A stretch of DNA of 62,848 nt from Chromatiales bacterium. GTDB lineage: Bacteria > Pseudomonadota > Gammaproteobacteria > JAHELT01. The stretch is taken from the NCBI GenBank assembly GCA_024644045.1, contig JAHELT010000009.1, positions 1 through 62,848 of the forward strand, read 5' to 3'. Shown here piece by piece: positions 44,996 to 53,930 of the stretch. Position 1 is the first letter of the stretch, and every line of letters begins with the position of its first letter. The notes beneath the pieces were generated by a model. The model worked only from the letters and a program-made list of their open reading frames with translations. It did no database searches and had not been told where the DNA came from. The position numbers and the translations under genes were made by a program.

Positions 44996-46645
44996 ATGAA
45001 AGCATCGGATCTGTGTGTGGCGTGCCTGGAAGCTGAGGGCATCGAGTATGTGTTCGGTGTGCCAGGGGAAGAAAACGCCGACTTCGTGATGTCCCTGGCG
45101 GAGTCCGAGAAGCTGACGTTCGTGCTCACGCGCCATGAACAGGGGGCTGCCTTCATGGCGGAAGTCTACGGGCGTCTTACGGGCCAGCCGGCCGTGTGTC
45201 TGGCGACGCTGGGGCCCGGCGCCACCAACCTGATTACCGGGGTGGCCGATTCGAACATGGACCGGGCGCCGATGCTGGCGCTGACCGGGCAGGGATCGAC
45301 GCAGCGCCTGCACAAAGAGTCGCATCAGATCATGGACGTGGTCAGCATGTTCCGCCCGGTGACCAAGTGGGCGACCAGCGTGCTGCACCAGGACAACATC
45401 GCCGAGATTTTCCGCAAGGCGGTACGCATTGCCCGCTCCGAGAAGCCCGGCGCGGTGCTGATCGAGTTGCCCGAAGACATTGCCAAGCGCCAGACCGAGA
45501 CCGTGCCCATCACGCCGCGCCGCTACCGTCGCGCCGTCGCGCCGCAGGACATGATCGAGCACGCCGCCGGCCTGTTGCGGGAGGCCCGCCGGCCGGTGAT
45601 CCTGGCGGGCAACGGCTGCATCCGCAAGCGCGCCAGCGCCGAGCTGCGGGCGTTGTGTGAACGCACGGGGGTGGGCGTCATCAGCACGTTCATGGGTAAA
45701 GGCAGCGTCGACGTGGATGCCGACTACTGCCTGTTCACCATCGGGCTCAGCGCCAAGGACATCCCCGCGTGTGCGGTGGATGCCGCGGATCTGGTGATCG
45801 CGATCGGTTTCGACATGGTCGAGTATCACCCCAGTCTCTGGAATCCGCAGGGCGACAAGCGCATCGTGCACATCGATTTCACACCCGCGGAGATCGATGC
45901 CAAGTACCACCCCGAGATCGAACTCGTGGGCGACATCGCGCAGGCCCTCGCGGCTTTGAACCAGTGTCTCGAAGGGGTCGCACTGAACTGCGATCTGTCG
46001 CAGCAGGCGGCGACCCGCCGTGACATGCTCGAGGATCTCGCCACCTACGCCGATGACGCTCAGAGCGGTGTGCTGCGCCCGCAGAAGGTGCTGGCCGACG
46101 TGCGCAGGGCGATGGGCCCGAATGACATCCTGCTCTCCGATGTCGGCGCGCACAAGATGTGGATTGCGCGCCAGTACCAGTGCCACGAGCCGAACACCTG
46201 TCTGATTCCCAACGGCTTCTGCTCCATGGGATTTGCGCTTCCCGGTGCGATCGCCGCGGGGCTGGTGCATCCTGAGCGGCGTATCCTGGGCATCGCCGGC
46301 GACGCCGGCTTCCTGATGAACGTGCAGGAGATGGAAACCGCCAGGCGCCTCGGCGTCGGCATAGTGATGATGGTGTGGGAAGACAAGGCGTACGGTCTGA
46401 TCGCCTGGAAGCAGGAGACCGAGTTCGGCCGGCACACCGACCTGGCCTTCGACAATCCCGAGTGGGAACAGCTTGCAAGGTCGTTCGGCTGGGGTGCGCA
46501 CCGGTGCGCGGACAGTGCGGCGCTGGCGGACACGCTCGAGCGGGCGTTCGAGGAACCGGGTCCGAGTCTGCTGGTGGTGCCTATCGACTACCGCGAGAAC
46601 GAGCGGCTGACGCAGCGTCTCGGCGACATCACCTGCCCGATCTGA
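44996..46645 (+). CDS. Thiamine-diphosphate enzyme, acetolactate-synthase-like
   Basis: 549 residues, three-domain ThDP fold. Catalytic Glu48 in TRHEQGAAFMA, LATLGPGATNL, middle FAD-like domain VILAGNGCIRK, then the ThDP-Mg motif GDAGFLMN ... DKAYG and the substrate loop [16 protein letters not shown]. Length and the absence of a neighbouring small subunit fit catabolic AlsS-type or acetolactate-synthase-related enzymes rather than anabolic IlvB/IlvI. It would join two pyruvates to acetolactate; other 2-oxoacids are possible. GGAGAGG sits just before the ATG. A ureohydrolase gene follows after 96 bp. Confidence 0.85.
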   Translation: MKASDLCVACLEAEGIEYVFGVPGEENADFVMSLAESEKLTFVLTRHEQGAAFMAEVYGRLTGQPAVCLATLGPGATNLITGVADSNMDRAPMLALTGQGSTQRLHKESHQIMDVVSMFRPVTKWATSVLHQDNIAEIFRKAVRIARSEKPGAVLIELPEDIAKRQTETVPITPRRYRRAVAPQDMIEHAAGLLREARRPVILAGNGCIRKRASAELRALCERTGVGVISTFMGKGSVDVDADYCLFTIGLSAKDIPACAVDAADLVIAIGFDMVEYHPSLWNPQGDKRIVHIDFTPAEIDAKYHPEIELVGDIAQALAALNQCLEGVALNCDLSQQAATRRDMLEDLATYADDAQSGVLRPQKVLADVRRAMGPNDILLSDVGAHKMWIARQYQCHEPNTCLIPNGFCSMGFALPGAIAAGLVHPERRILGIAGDAGFLMNVQEMETARRLGVGIVMMVWEDKAYGLIAWKQETEFGRHTDLAFDNPEWEQLARSFGWGAHRCADSAALADTLERAFEEPGPSLLVVPIDYRENERLTQRLGDITCPI

Positions 46646-46688
46646 AAGGCGCCGGCGCACCCGCTGGCCAACGCGGCGCGTCTGCGTT

Positions 46689-46694
46689 TATAGT
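46689..46694 (+). promoter_or_regulatory. Possible -10 box before ureohydrolase gene
   Basis: TATAGT 47 bp before the ATG at 46742, in the gap after the acetolactate-synthase-like gene. The -35 region is poor. Confidence 0.3.
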
Positions 46695-46741
46695 CGCGCC
46701 CAGCGCCGGTGGGACACGCCGCCGACACCACGAGGAAACTG

Positions 46742-47704
46742 ATGCACGTTCCGGCGGCCAGCGATCAGGCCTGGGGTCCGACACCGCGGCGCACGTTCCT
46801 GAACGTGCCTTTCTGCGACGATCTGAGCGAGCTCGACGCGCAGGTCGCCATACTCGGGATTCCCTACGGCGACCCGTACAGCATCGACGAGATCAGTAAC
46901 CCGCAGAGCAAAGCGCCGGAGGCCGTGCGCGAGGCATCGGTGCGCGTGAGCTTCGGCCTTGACCGTTACGACTTCGACATCGGCGGCACGGTGCTCGACG
47001 GCAAGCCGATCAAAGTCGTCGATTGCGGCGATATCCCCGGCGACGTCCGCAACCTGCAGCGCCACTATGAGCTCGCAGAAGCGGCCGTGCGCACCATGCT
47101 GGAGCGCGGTGCGCTGCCGATCGTGATCGGCGGCGACCACGGCGTGCCGATTCCGGTGTTTCGCGCTTACGCGGGCCGCGGTCCGATTCACCTGGTGCAC
47201 ATCGATGCGCACCTCGACTGGCGGGACGAGGTCAACGGGGTGCGCGAGGGCTACTCCAACCCGATCCGCCGGGCTGCCGAGATGGCGCACATCGAGGGCA
47301 TCACACAGATCGGATTGCGCGGCCAGGGCAGCGCCCGCGCCGAGGATGTCGAGGATGCGCTGGCCTACGGGTGCGATATCGTCACCGCCGCCGAGCTTCA
47401 CGATATCGGTATGCGCGCAGTGCTGGGTAGAATACCGGACGGCGCACAGTACTACCTGACCATCGATGCGGACGGCGTCGATCCCGCGGTGATGCCGGGT
47501 GTGTGGGCGCCGCACCCGGGTGGCGTCACTTATCCGCAGATGCACAGCCTGATTCACGGGCTGTGCCGCAAAGGCCGCGTGGTCGGGATGGACGTCAACG
47601 AGATCACTCCGATCTACGACATCAATCAGGCCACCTGCATGGCCGCCGGGCGTTTCATCGTGAACCTGATCGGCGGGGCGGTGCACAACGGCTACTTCGA
47701 CTGA
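46742..47704 (+). CDS. Agmatinase/arginase-family ureohydrolase
   Basis: 320 residues. The binuclear Mn site of ureohydrolases is intact: GGDHG, DAHLDW and DADGVDP, plus the C-terminal GMDVNEITP. Such enzymes split agmatine, arginine, guanidinobutyrate or related guanidino compounds into amine and urea. The N-terminus (IPYGDPYSIDEISNPQSKAPEAVRE) is of the agmatinase type. ATG 46742 with GAGGA 6 bases before. Substrate uncertain; no polyamine genes adjoin. Confidence 0.87.
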   Translation: MHVPAASDQAWGPTPRRTFLNVPFCDDLSELDAQVAILGIPYGDPYSIDEISNPQSKAPEAVREASVRVSFGLDRYDFDIGGTVLDGKPIKVVDCGDIPGDVRNLQRHYELAEAAVRTMLERGALPIVIGGDHGVPIPVFRAYAGRGPIHLVHIDAHLDWRDEVNGVREGYSNPIRRAAEMAHIEGITQIGLRGQGSARAEDVEDALAYGCDIVTAAELHDIGMRAVLGRIPDGAQYYLTIDADGVDPAVMPGVWAPHPGGVTYPQMHSLIHGLCRKGRVVGMDVNEITPIYDINQATCMAAGRFIVNLIGGAVHNGYFD

Positions 47705-47804
47705 GCGGGCGGGCGCCGGCACGCTCGCGGTGATTTGCGACCGGTAGCTGCCAATTGCGTGTCGGCGTACTAGACTGCAGGATACGACCGCAGGGAGCGA
47801 ATCC

Positions 47805-48560
47805 ATGGACAGACGCTCGATTCTGAAAAGCCTCGCGGCGGCGCCGCTGGCCGCAGTGCTCGGGCGCCCGGAGCTGACCCGCGCTGCGGCATCCACCCTT
47901 AATGTAGTCGCCACGCGCACGGCGCAGGGCGCCGACGTGAAAGCCGCTGTCGCAGTCCCCGCAGGCCCGCCGCGCGCTGCCGTGCTGCTGGTCCACGAGT
48001 GGTGGGGGCTCAACAATCAGATCAAGGTGGTCGCCACGGAGCTGGCCAGGCAAGGCTACCTGGCCCTGGCCGCAGATCTGTTCGACGGCAAGGTGACCAC
48101 CGACCGCGGTACGGCCAGGCTGCTGACACAGTCCATCGATCCCGATGCGGCATTGCAAACGCTGGTGGCCTGGGTGCAATGGTTGCGCGTGCAACCCGGA
48201 ATCAAGCGCGTCGCCACGCTTGGCTGGTGCTTCGGCGGCAGCTGGTCGCTCACTGTTTCCACCGCCGTCGAGGTCGACGCCACGGTTGTGTACTACGGCA
48301 AGGTCGACAAGGATCCGGAGCAGCTGGCGGCGTTGAACGGCCCGGTGCTCGGGCACTTCGCTTCACAGGACGCCTGGATAACGCGCAGCATGGTCAGCCG
48401 GTTCGAAGCGGCGATGGATCGCTCGGGAAAAACGTACACCAGTTACTGGTACGAGGCCGATCATGCGTTCGCCAATCCGACCACCGCCCGCTACGATGCG
48501 GGGGATGCGGAACTCGCCTGGTTCCGCACGCTCGAATTCCTGGGTAAGCATCTGGGCTGA
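47805..48560 (+). CDS. Exported dienelactone-hydrolase-family protein
   Basis: 251 residues. The N-terminus MDRRSILKSLAAAPLAAVLG has an RR pair before a short hydrophobic segment, a Tat-like signal. The mature part is a DLH fold with Glu65 in VHEWWGLN, nucleophile Cys142 in GWCFGG, Asp in HFASQDAWI and the His in YEADHAFAN, so the Cys-Asp-His triad is complete. Secreted DLH homologues act on varied lactones or esters; the substrate is unknown. Confidence 0.85.
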   Translation: MDRRSILKSLAAAPLAAVLGRPELTRAAASTLNVVATRTAQGADVKAAVAVPAGPPRAAVLLVHEWWGLNNQIKVVATELARQGYLALAADLFDGKVTTDRGTARLLTQSIDPDAALQTLVAWVQWLRVQPGIKRVATLGWCFGGSWSLTVSTAVEVDATVVYYGKVDKDPEQLAALNGPVLGHFASQDAWITRSMVSRFEAAMDRSGKTYTSYWYEADHAFANPTTARYDAGDAELAWFRTLEFLGKHLG

Positions 48561-48596
48561 CCGTTCGCGCATGCAGGCGCGTTGAACAGCGCCATA

Positions 48597-49799
48597 TCAG
48601 TCGAAGGTTTTCAGGTTCTGCTTCAGTTCCTGCATGAGATTGTTGAGCATGCCGTCCAGCGCCGAGCGCCGCTCTTCCACGGCGCTGCTGAACCAGAACG
48701 GGTTCTCCGTGCGGCGGTGCATGAAGTAGTCGAGCAGGAATTGCTCGGAAAGCAGCAGGAACTGGATTGCGTCCTCGGCATTGACCTGCACGAACGGATT
48801 GCGTGCGATCTGCTTCGCCGAGTTCTCCTGCTGATGGCAGTACTGGCTCAACAACCAGTAGAGCATCGCGCGGGTGGTGGGCAGCAGGTTTTTCGACAGT
48901 TTGTTGCTGGTCGTATCCAGGCTCGCGTCGACGATCGAGTCCAGCCAGCGCTGCAGACTTTCTTCCGGCACGATCACCTCGCGCGCACGCTTCTCGGCGA
49001 CGATGCAGGTTATCTGGTTCTGGATCTGCGTATAGTCGTCGGTGGAGCGGTACTTGCGAATCGCTTTCTTCCAGATCGACTGCTTGGACTCGAGCTCGTT
49101 TCGTAGCGATTCGACCTGCGCGTCGAGATCTGACTGCTGCTCGAACGACGTCTCGATCTTCGCGCGCAGATCCTTCATCTCCTGGTAGCAGACCGACAGT
49201 CGCAGACTGTAGTACTGTGACAGCCGGCATTTGGCCGGTGTCGTCTTCTCGCGCAGGCGAACGATCGCATCGGATATCCGCGAGCGCGCGGCGCCCGCCT
49301 CTTGCGCCTTGTGCTTCAGTATGTACTCAGCCTGATTGAAGTCGGCCACCTCGTCGCGCAACTCGATCACGTTCTCACCCACCTCGTCGATCTGCTCGTG
49401 CAGCTTCTCAAGATTCACGCCGTTGCGGGTGTGGGTTTCCAGGGTTCTGCTTTTGCGCCAGGTGTGCAGCTGCCTGGCAAGCTCTTTGAGGCGCTCGCCC
49501 AGAGCATTGCCTTTGGCCGGAGCACGTCCCGATTCGGCTTTCTGAAACGCGGTGGCGATTTCCTTGCCGAAGTAGTGCAGATCCTCGACGTGCTCGTGGG
49601 TACGCTTCGCCTCCAGCTCCACCATCAGGTCGTGAAGCACCTCGCGATTTTTCTGCGGTGCACCGCGCAGCGCCTCCGGCGGAATGTGCGCCGGAAGCTT
49701 GCTGATATCCAGTTGTGACAGCTCGCGCGGCGACAGCGTCCGCGCCAGCTTGGCCAGCATGTCGATGGATATCATAGAACCTGTGACTGGTTGCGGCAT
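48597..49799 (-). CDS. Uncharacterised coiled-coil protein, paralogue A
   Basis: 400 residues, soluble, charged, almost all alpha-helical with long heptad stretches (about 90-265). No known domain recognised. Homologous to the protein at 59632-60795 along its full length: both start with MISxDxLxKxxRTLS, share KYxSxxxY near the middle, WLDxIVDASL (about residue 283) and a C-terminal block YCxQQExSAxQIAxNPF ... SEQFxLDYF. The start ATG 49799 (MPQPVTGSM) is chosen because it aligns with the paralogue's start. A sigma-28-like promoter lies 37-63 bp upstream. Function unknown; a motility-linked cytoplasmic role is inference from the promoter only. Confidence 0.85.
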   Translation of the reverse strand: MPQPVTGSMISIDMLAKLARTLSPRELSQLDISKLPAHIPPEALRGAPQKNREVLHDLMVELEAKRTHEHVEDLHYFGKEIATAFQKAESGRAPAKGNALGERLKELARQLHTWRKSRTLETHTRNGVNLEKLHEQIDEVGENVIELRDEVADFNQAEYILKHKAQEAGAARSRISDAIVRLREKTTPAKCRLSQYYSLRLSVCYQEMKDLRAKIETSFEQQSDLDAQVESLRNELESKQSIWKKAIRKYRSTDDYTQIQNQITCIVAEKRAREVIVPEESLQRWLDSIVDASLDTTSNKLSKNLLPTTRAMLYWLLSQYCHQQENSAKQIARNPFVQVNAEDAIQFLLLSEQFLLDYFMHRRTENPFWFSSAVEERRSALDGMLNNLMQELKQNLKTFD

Positions 49800-49835
49800 G
49801 TTCTGCACTATTTGCACACTCAACCCCTGTAGCCC

Positions 49836-49862
49836 GTTTCGGCGCCGTTGACTGAAACTTGA
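49836..49862 (-). promoter_or_regulatory. Sigma-28 (FliA)-like promoter
   Basis: Minus strand TCAAGTTT (49855-49862), 11-bp spacer, GCCGAAAC (49836-49843). The E. coli FliA consensus is TAAAGTTT-N11-GCCGATAA, so 13 of 16 positions and the exact spacer length agree. It leads into coiled-coil paralogue A, with the start codon 36 bp past the -10 box. Confidence 0.6.
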
Positions 49863-50002
49863 CCCTGCGACGGCGGGCGATGTCTGAAAATCAGCGCTCG
49901 CTCACATTTCCAACGCTTCGGCGCGCCACGCGGACGGCTTTGCGCAGGAGCGCAGATGGTGGACAATCGGCGCCTCCTTTGTTGTGAATCACGGCACCAA
50001 TC

Positions 50003-51196
50003 GTGAAACCCGCCACGCCGACGTTGACGTTCGTTTTTTCCTGCGTGGGTCATGCTTACATTCACATGTTCACCGCGTTCTACTTCGTCATCGTGCTGGC
50101 GCTGGAGAAGGACTGGCAGCTGCCTTTCCACGAGCTCCTCGAGCTGTGGACCGTCGGGGCGCTGCTGGTGGGGGTGGCCGCGCTGCCCGCCGGCTGGCTG
50201 GGTGACAGGTGGAGCCCGAGCGGCATGATGGTGGTGTTCTTCATCGGCATGGGCGCGAGCTCCGTGGCGGCCGGCTTGACCGAGAGCCCGCGCGGCCTGC
50301 TGCTGGCGCTGGCCGGCATCGGCCTGTTCGCCGCTATCTATCATCCGGTAGGTATCCCCTGGCTGGTGCGCAACTCGGCGCGCCGGCGCGGGAAGCTGCT
50401 GGGGCTGAACGGGGTCTTCGGCGGCGTCGGCGCCGCCCTCGGCGGCGCGGTCGCCGGGGCCCTGATCGAAGTTGCCAGCTGGCGCGCCGCCTTCATGGTT
50501 CCCGGGACGGTCAGTATCGTGACCGGCGTTACGCTTTGGTGGTCGATCCGGCGCGGCTGGGTGCGCGACGACTACGGCGGCGGAGAGCGGATCGCCGTAC
50601 AGGGCTCGCGCGCCGATGCGCTGCGGGTGTTCGGTATCCTGCTGCTGACGATGTTCGCCGCGGGCGTCATCTATCACGCCACCCAGGCCGCGCTGCCCAA
50701 AGTGTTCACGCTGCGGAATCAGGACCTGGTTGGGAACAGCGTGTTCCGGGTCGGCCTGCTGGTGGCGGTGGTTTACGTGCTCGGCAGCATCATGCAGGTG
50801 CTTGGCGGGCACCTGGCGGACCGCCTGCCGCTGAAATCCGTGTACCTGGGCGCGTTTCTATGCCAGGCCCCGCTCCTGTGGCTGCTGGGGTTGATCTTAG
50901 GTGTGCCACTGGTGATCGTGGCGACGCTGAGCGTGATGCTGAGCGCCGGTGTGTTGCCCGCCGAGAACATGCTGCTGGCCCGCCATACCCCGCAACACCG
51001 CCACGGCATGGCGTTCGGTGTGAAGTTCGTACTGTCCTTCGGCGCGGCGCCGCTCGCGGTGGAGCTGGTGTCGATGATGCAGGCGGACAGCGGGGATTTC
51101 AGCCGTCTCTTCGCACTGCTGGCGCTCATCGCGGCGGCCGTGTTCACGCTTGCTATCGGGCTACCCGGTGAACGGCTGACACCGGTCCGTTCCTAG
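50003..51196 (+). CDS. Major facilitator superfamily transporter
   Basis: 397 residues, about twelve predicted TM helices. The loop 2-3 motif appears as AGWLGDRWSPSGMM and the symmetric loop in the second half as GGHLADRLPLKSVYLG. A short N-terminus begins directly with the first helix from GTG 50003. Substrate not deducible. It is divergent from coiled-coil paralogue A. Confidence 0.9.
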   Translation: MKPATPTLTFVFSCVGHAYIHMFTAFYFVIVLALEKDWQLPFHELLELWTVGALLVGVAALPAGWLGDRWSPSGMMVVFFIGMGASSVAAGLTESPRGLLLALAGIGLFAAIYHPVGIPWLVRNSARRRGKLLGLNGVFGGVGAALGGAVAGALIEVASWRAAFMVPGTVSIVTGVTLWWSIRRGWVRDDYGGGERIAVQGSRADALRVFGILLLTMFAAGVIYHATQAALPKVFTLRNQDLVGNSVFRVGLLVAVVYVLGSIMQVLGGHLADRLPLKSVYLGAFLCQAPLLWLLGLILGVPLVIVATLSVMLSAGVLPAENMLLARHTPQHRHGMAFGVKFVLSFGAAPLAVELVSMMQADSGDFSRLFALLALIAAAVFTLAIGLPGERLTPVRS

Positions 51197-51263
51197 GCGG
51201 CCGCTCCAGAGAGGCTGGGTGCGCACACCGGGCGGCGGCGCGCTACCGCATTTTTCGGCCCTG

Positions 51264-52271
51264 CTACTGCGAAACCACGACGCGGTTGCGGCCTTCGCGC
51301 TTGGCCTCGTACAGCGCGTCGTCGGCGCGCCGGATCAGTCCGTCGAGCGCGTGCAGCGCATCGAAGGATTCGCTGGCCACGCCGACCGAAATCGTGACCT
51401 TGATCGTGTGGCCTTCGAACTCGGAGACGTGCTCCTCGATTGCGCTGCGGATGCGCTGGCAAACCATTTCCGCCTCGTCGTGCTGCGTGTGCGGCAGGAA
51501 CATCAGGAACTCCTCGCCGCCGTAGCGGCCGAGCAGGTCGAGCTCACGCTTGTTCTTCTGCAGTACTGCCGCCACGTCGCAGAGCACCTGATCGCCCGCC
51601 TGGTGACCGTACTCGTCGTTGACGCGCTTGAAGTGGTCCACGTCTATCATTACCGCGCTCAGCAGGCGCTTGTTTTCCTTGAACGCCTTGAGAAAGGTGA
51701 CGCCCTGCTCCAGCAGCCACTGGCGGTTGGGTACACCGGTGAGCGAATCGGTGGTCGCGGCGGCGAGTATCTTGTCGTCGTAGCTGATTTCATCGGGATC
51801 CTTGAACTCGGCCTTGAGCACGAAGCGGCCGATCTGCAGGCGGCTGTGGATCGTGAGCGAGTCGAGTTTCACCGGTCGGCCGTCCAGCAGCGTGCCGTTC
51901 GTCGAACCCAGGTCCTCGACGAAGATCTTGCCGCCCGAATAGGTGATCTTGGAGTGAATCCGGGAAACCTGGCTGTCGTGCAGAATAATGTCGGCGTTCT
52001 GACCGCGGCCGATGATCATGGTGCCTTCGTTCAGGCGGATGCGCTGGGTGAACTCGCGCGGGTGGATGACCCGCAGGAACGGAATGTTGCGGGCGAAATC
52101 CGTTGCTACGCCGCCGCTGCCGCCGGCCTGCGTCTGGTCCTCGTCGGTCACTGCTGGCGTCTCGGCGGTGTTGCCGAGGTGAACCGGCGCGAGCGCCGGA
52201 CGTATCAGCGTCTTGCCCTCGGCCGCCTCGATACTTTGTTGGTTGTTTTCCGTTTCGCGATCAGCGCTCAT
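51264..52271 (-). CDS. Diguanylate cyclase with N-terminal FHA domain
   Basis: 335 residues. Disordered N-terminus (1-60), FHA domain about 65-155 with the phosphothreonine-binding set GRGQNAD, SRIHSKI and GSTNGT, then GGDEF domain about 170-335 with TDSLTGVPNR, MIDVDHFKRVND and the active-site GGEEF at 251-255. RELD at 242-245, exactly five residues before GGEEF, is the product-inhibition I-site. It should make cyclic di-GMP in the cytoplasm, controlled by binding to a phosphorylated partner. ATG 52271. Confidence 0.93.
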   Translation of the reverse strand: MSADRETENNQQSIEAAEGKTLIRPALAPVHLGNTAETPAVTDEDQTQAGGSGGVATDFARNIPFLRVIHPREFTQRIRLNEGTMIIGRGQNADIILHDSQVSRIHSKITYSGGKIFVEDLGSTNGTLLDGRPVKLDSLTIHSRLQIGRFVLKAEFKDPDEISYDDKILAAATTDSLTGVPNRQWLLEQGVTFLKAFKENKRLLSAVMIDVDHFKRVNDEYGHQAGDQVLCDVAAVLQKNKRELDLLGRYGGEEFLMFLPHTQHDEAEMVCQRIRSAIEEHVSEFEGHTIKVTISVGVASESFDALHALDGLIRRADDALYEAKREGRNRVVVSQ

Positions 52272-52391
52272 CGATGTATGGCGTCCCTATCGGCCGAGCT
52301 GGTATTGTCAGGTATCCCGACGCTCGACGTAGCAGAAAGTGTACCACTCGACCCCGGCCCCGTATGGTTTCCTGTTTTCTCGATCGCTGAC

Positions 52392-52405
52392 GTGACACTT
52401 GTCAC
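52392..52405. promoter_or_regulatory. Palindromic operator-like site
   Basis: GTGACACTTGTCAC, perfect 6-bp arms around two bases, in the 325-bp divergent gap (52272-52596) between the FHA-GGDEF gene and the DUF3754-like gene. Nothing else gene-like is seen in the gap. Confidence 0.45.
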
Positions 52406-52539
52406 AGGGCCCTTGTTCACGTACGTGCGAGTGGTTGAAATCGGCCGACCGCATCAGTGAACAACGTCACGGGGCGATATTGTAGGGTATCTGGCCGTCG
52501 TTTGCTCTGCATCCCGGTGTTGCATCCTCGACACCCCCA

Positions 52540-52569
52540 TTGCCGCTGTAAAACCGGTTCGCGGATAAT
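52540..52569 (+). promoter_or_regulatory. Sigma-70-like promoter of the DUF3754-like gene
   Basis: TTGCCG (52540-52545), 18-bp spacer, GATAAT (52564-52569), 28 bp before the GTG at 52597. Confidence 0.5.
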
Positions 52570-52596
52570 CCGGGCAGCGTTTCCCTCGGAGGACGG

Positions 52597-53832
52597 GTGA
52601 GGGCCGATCATTTCATTCCGCTGCCGCGCGAGCGCATCGCGGCGGCGCTGCTGGAAGAAACCGGGTGGCCAGCCCCTGAGCGGGCCGCGTTCGAGCAGTT
52701 TTCGAGGCTCTACACCGGACTCTACGTGCTGCGCCTGCATGAGCGGCTGCAGTCGCTGAAACGCCGCTATGCACCCTTCGATCCGGACGGCGAGTGGCCC
52801 GCCGACGGGGAGCCCGGGGACGCAGCGCTGTTGCTCGGTGAACTCGACAACCTGCTGCGGCAGGCCAATTTCAGCGCACTCGGCGGGGCGGAAATCGCCC
52901 GCTCGCTGGAGTCGGTGTCGCCCTACGGGCTGGAAGTCGGCGTGGACATGAGCGACTTCGAGCAACTGCGCGTCTACTGCCTGGGCCGGACCGTGCGTCT
53001 GGAGCGCAAACGCGACTGGCGCTCGCTGTGGCTGCGCGTGAAGCAGTGGGAAGTCCCGGTGTTCCGGCGCCTGGTGGTATGCGTGCGTTTCAAGCCCTTC
53101 GCCGAGCGCGTGGCGGAAACGGTCGCCGCCGGCGAATCCGAGCGGCGCGCCCGGCGGCGTCTGCGGCGGGCGCGCGATCAGCTGCCTGAAGCGGTCGAAC
53201 GCGGCTGCATGTTCCTGCGTCTGTTCAAGGACATACCGCACTCGGACCTGGAGACCCTGTTTCCGAACCGGCGGGTGCGCATGCGCCGCAGCGACAAGAT
53301 CAAGCTGGGCATTACCGGGGGCGGGGGTACGGCCAGCGGGGTGGCGGCCACGCTCACCAAGCTGGCGGCCGCGGTCAGCCCGCTCGCCATTGCCGGTGCC
53401 CTGGTGGGGCTGGCGCTGGTCATTTTCCGCCAGGTCACCAAGGTCGTGAATCAGCGGACCAAGTACATGGCGGTGCTGACCCGCAGCCTGTACTTTCACT
53501 GCCTGGACAACAACTTCGGCGTGATTGCACGGCTGGTCGACAGCGCGCTGGAAGAGGAATGCAAGGAGATACTGCTGGCCTATTGTTTTCTGGTGCGCGC
53601 CCGAGCGGGCGAGTATGACGAGGCGCAGCTCGATCGCGCCGTAGAGACGTACGTGCAGCAGCGGTTCGCGGTGAGCGTGGATTTCGATGTGGCGGACGGC
53701 GTGCGCAAGCTGCGCGAGGACGGGTTACTGACCGTCGACGGCAGCGGTAAGCTGCACGTCAAGGCGCTGGCTGAGGCGTTGGAAACTCTGCAGGCACGCT
53801 GGTCGAGCTACGCGCTTCGAGACCCCGCCTAG
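52597..53832 (+). CDS. DUF3754 / TMEM143-like protein
   Basis: 411 residues from GTG 52597, preceded by GGAGGA. The FIPLPRERIAAALLE opening, the VRFKPFAE and LRLFKDIPHSDLETLFP motifs and the late hydrophobic pair (about 252-290: LAAAVSPLAIAGALVGLALVIF) match the DUF3754 family, which includes the eukaryotic mitochondrial TMEM143. The C-terminus LAYCFLVRARAG ... GVRKLREDGLL is also typical. Molecular function is unknown. It would be membrane-anchored near the C-terminus. Confidence 0.8.
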   Translation: MRADHFIPLPRERIAAALLEETGWPAPERAAFEQFSRLYTGLYVLRLHERLQSLKRRYAPFDPDGEWPADGEPGDAALLLGELDNLLRQANFSALGGAEIARSLESVSPYGLEVGVDMSDFEQLRVYCLGRTVRLERKRDWRSLWLRVKQWEVPVFRRLVVCVRFKPFAERVAETVAAGESERRARRRLRRARDQLPEAVERGCMFLRLFKDIPHSDLETLFPNRRVRMRRSDKIKLGITGGGGTASGVAATLTKLAAAVSPLAIAGALVGLALVIFRQVTKVVNQRTKYMAVLTRSLYFHCLDNNFGVIARLVDSALEEECKEILLAYCFLVRARAGEYDEAQLDRAVETYVQQRFAVSVDFDVADGVRKLREDGLLTVDGSGKLHVKALAEALETLQARWSSYALRDPA

Positions 53833-53930
53833 GCGCTGTGCTCGAAACCGTTTTACGCGGCGATCGCTGGCCCGCGGCGTGAAAGATACCGGGATTGATC
53901 CGCCGTGCGCCGTACGGCCGACCGGCGCCG

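Noticed and set aside
44126-46660. 844-codon open frame on the minus strand opposite the acetolactate-synthase-like gene
   Set aside because: It is antisense to a gene with clear ThDP motifs and is His/Arg-rich without domain signatures; long antisense frames are expected at this GC content.
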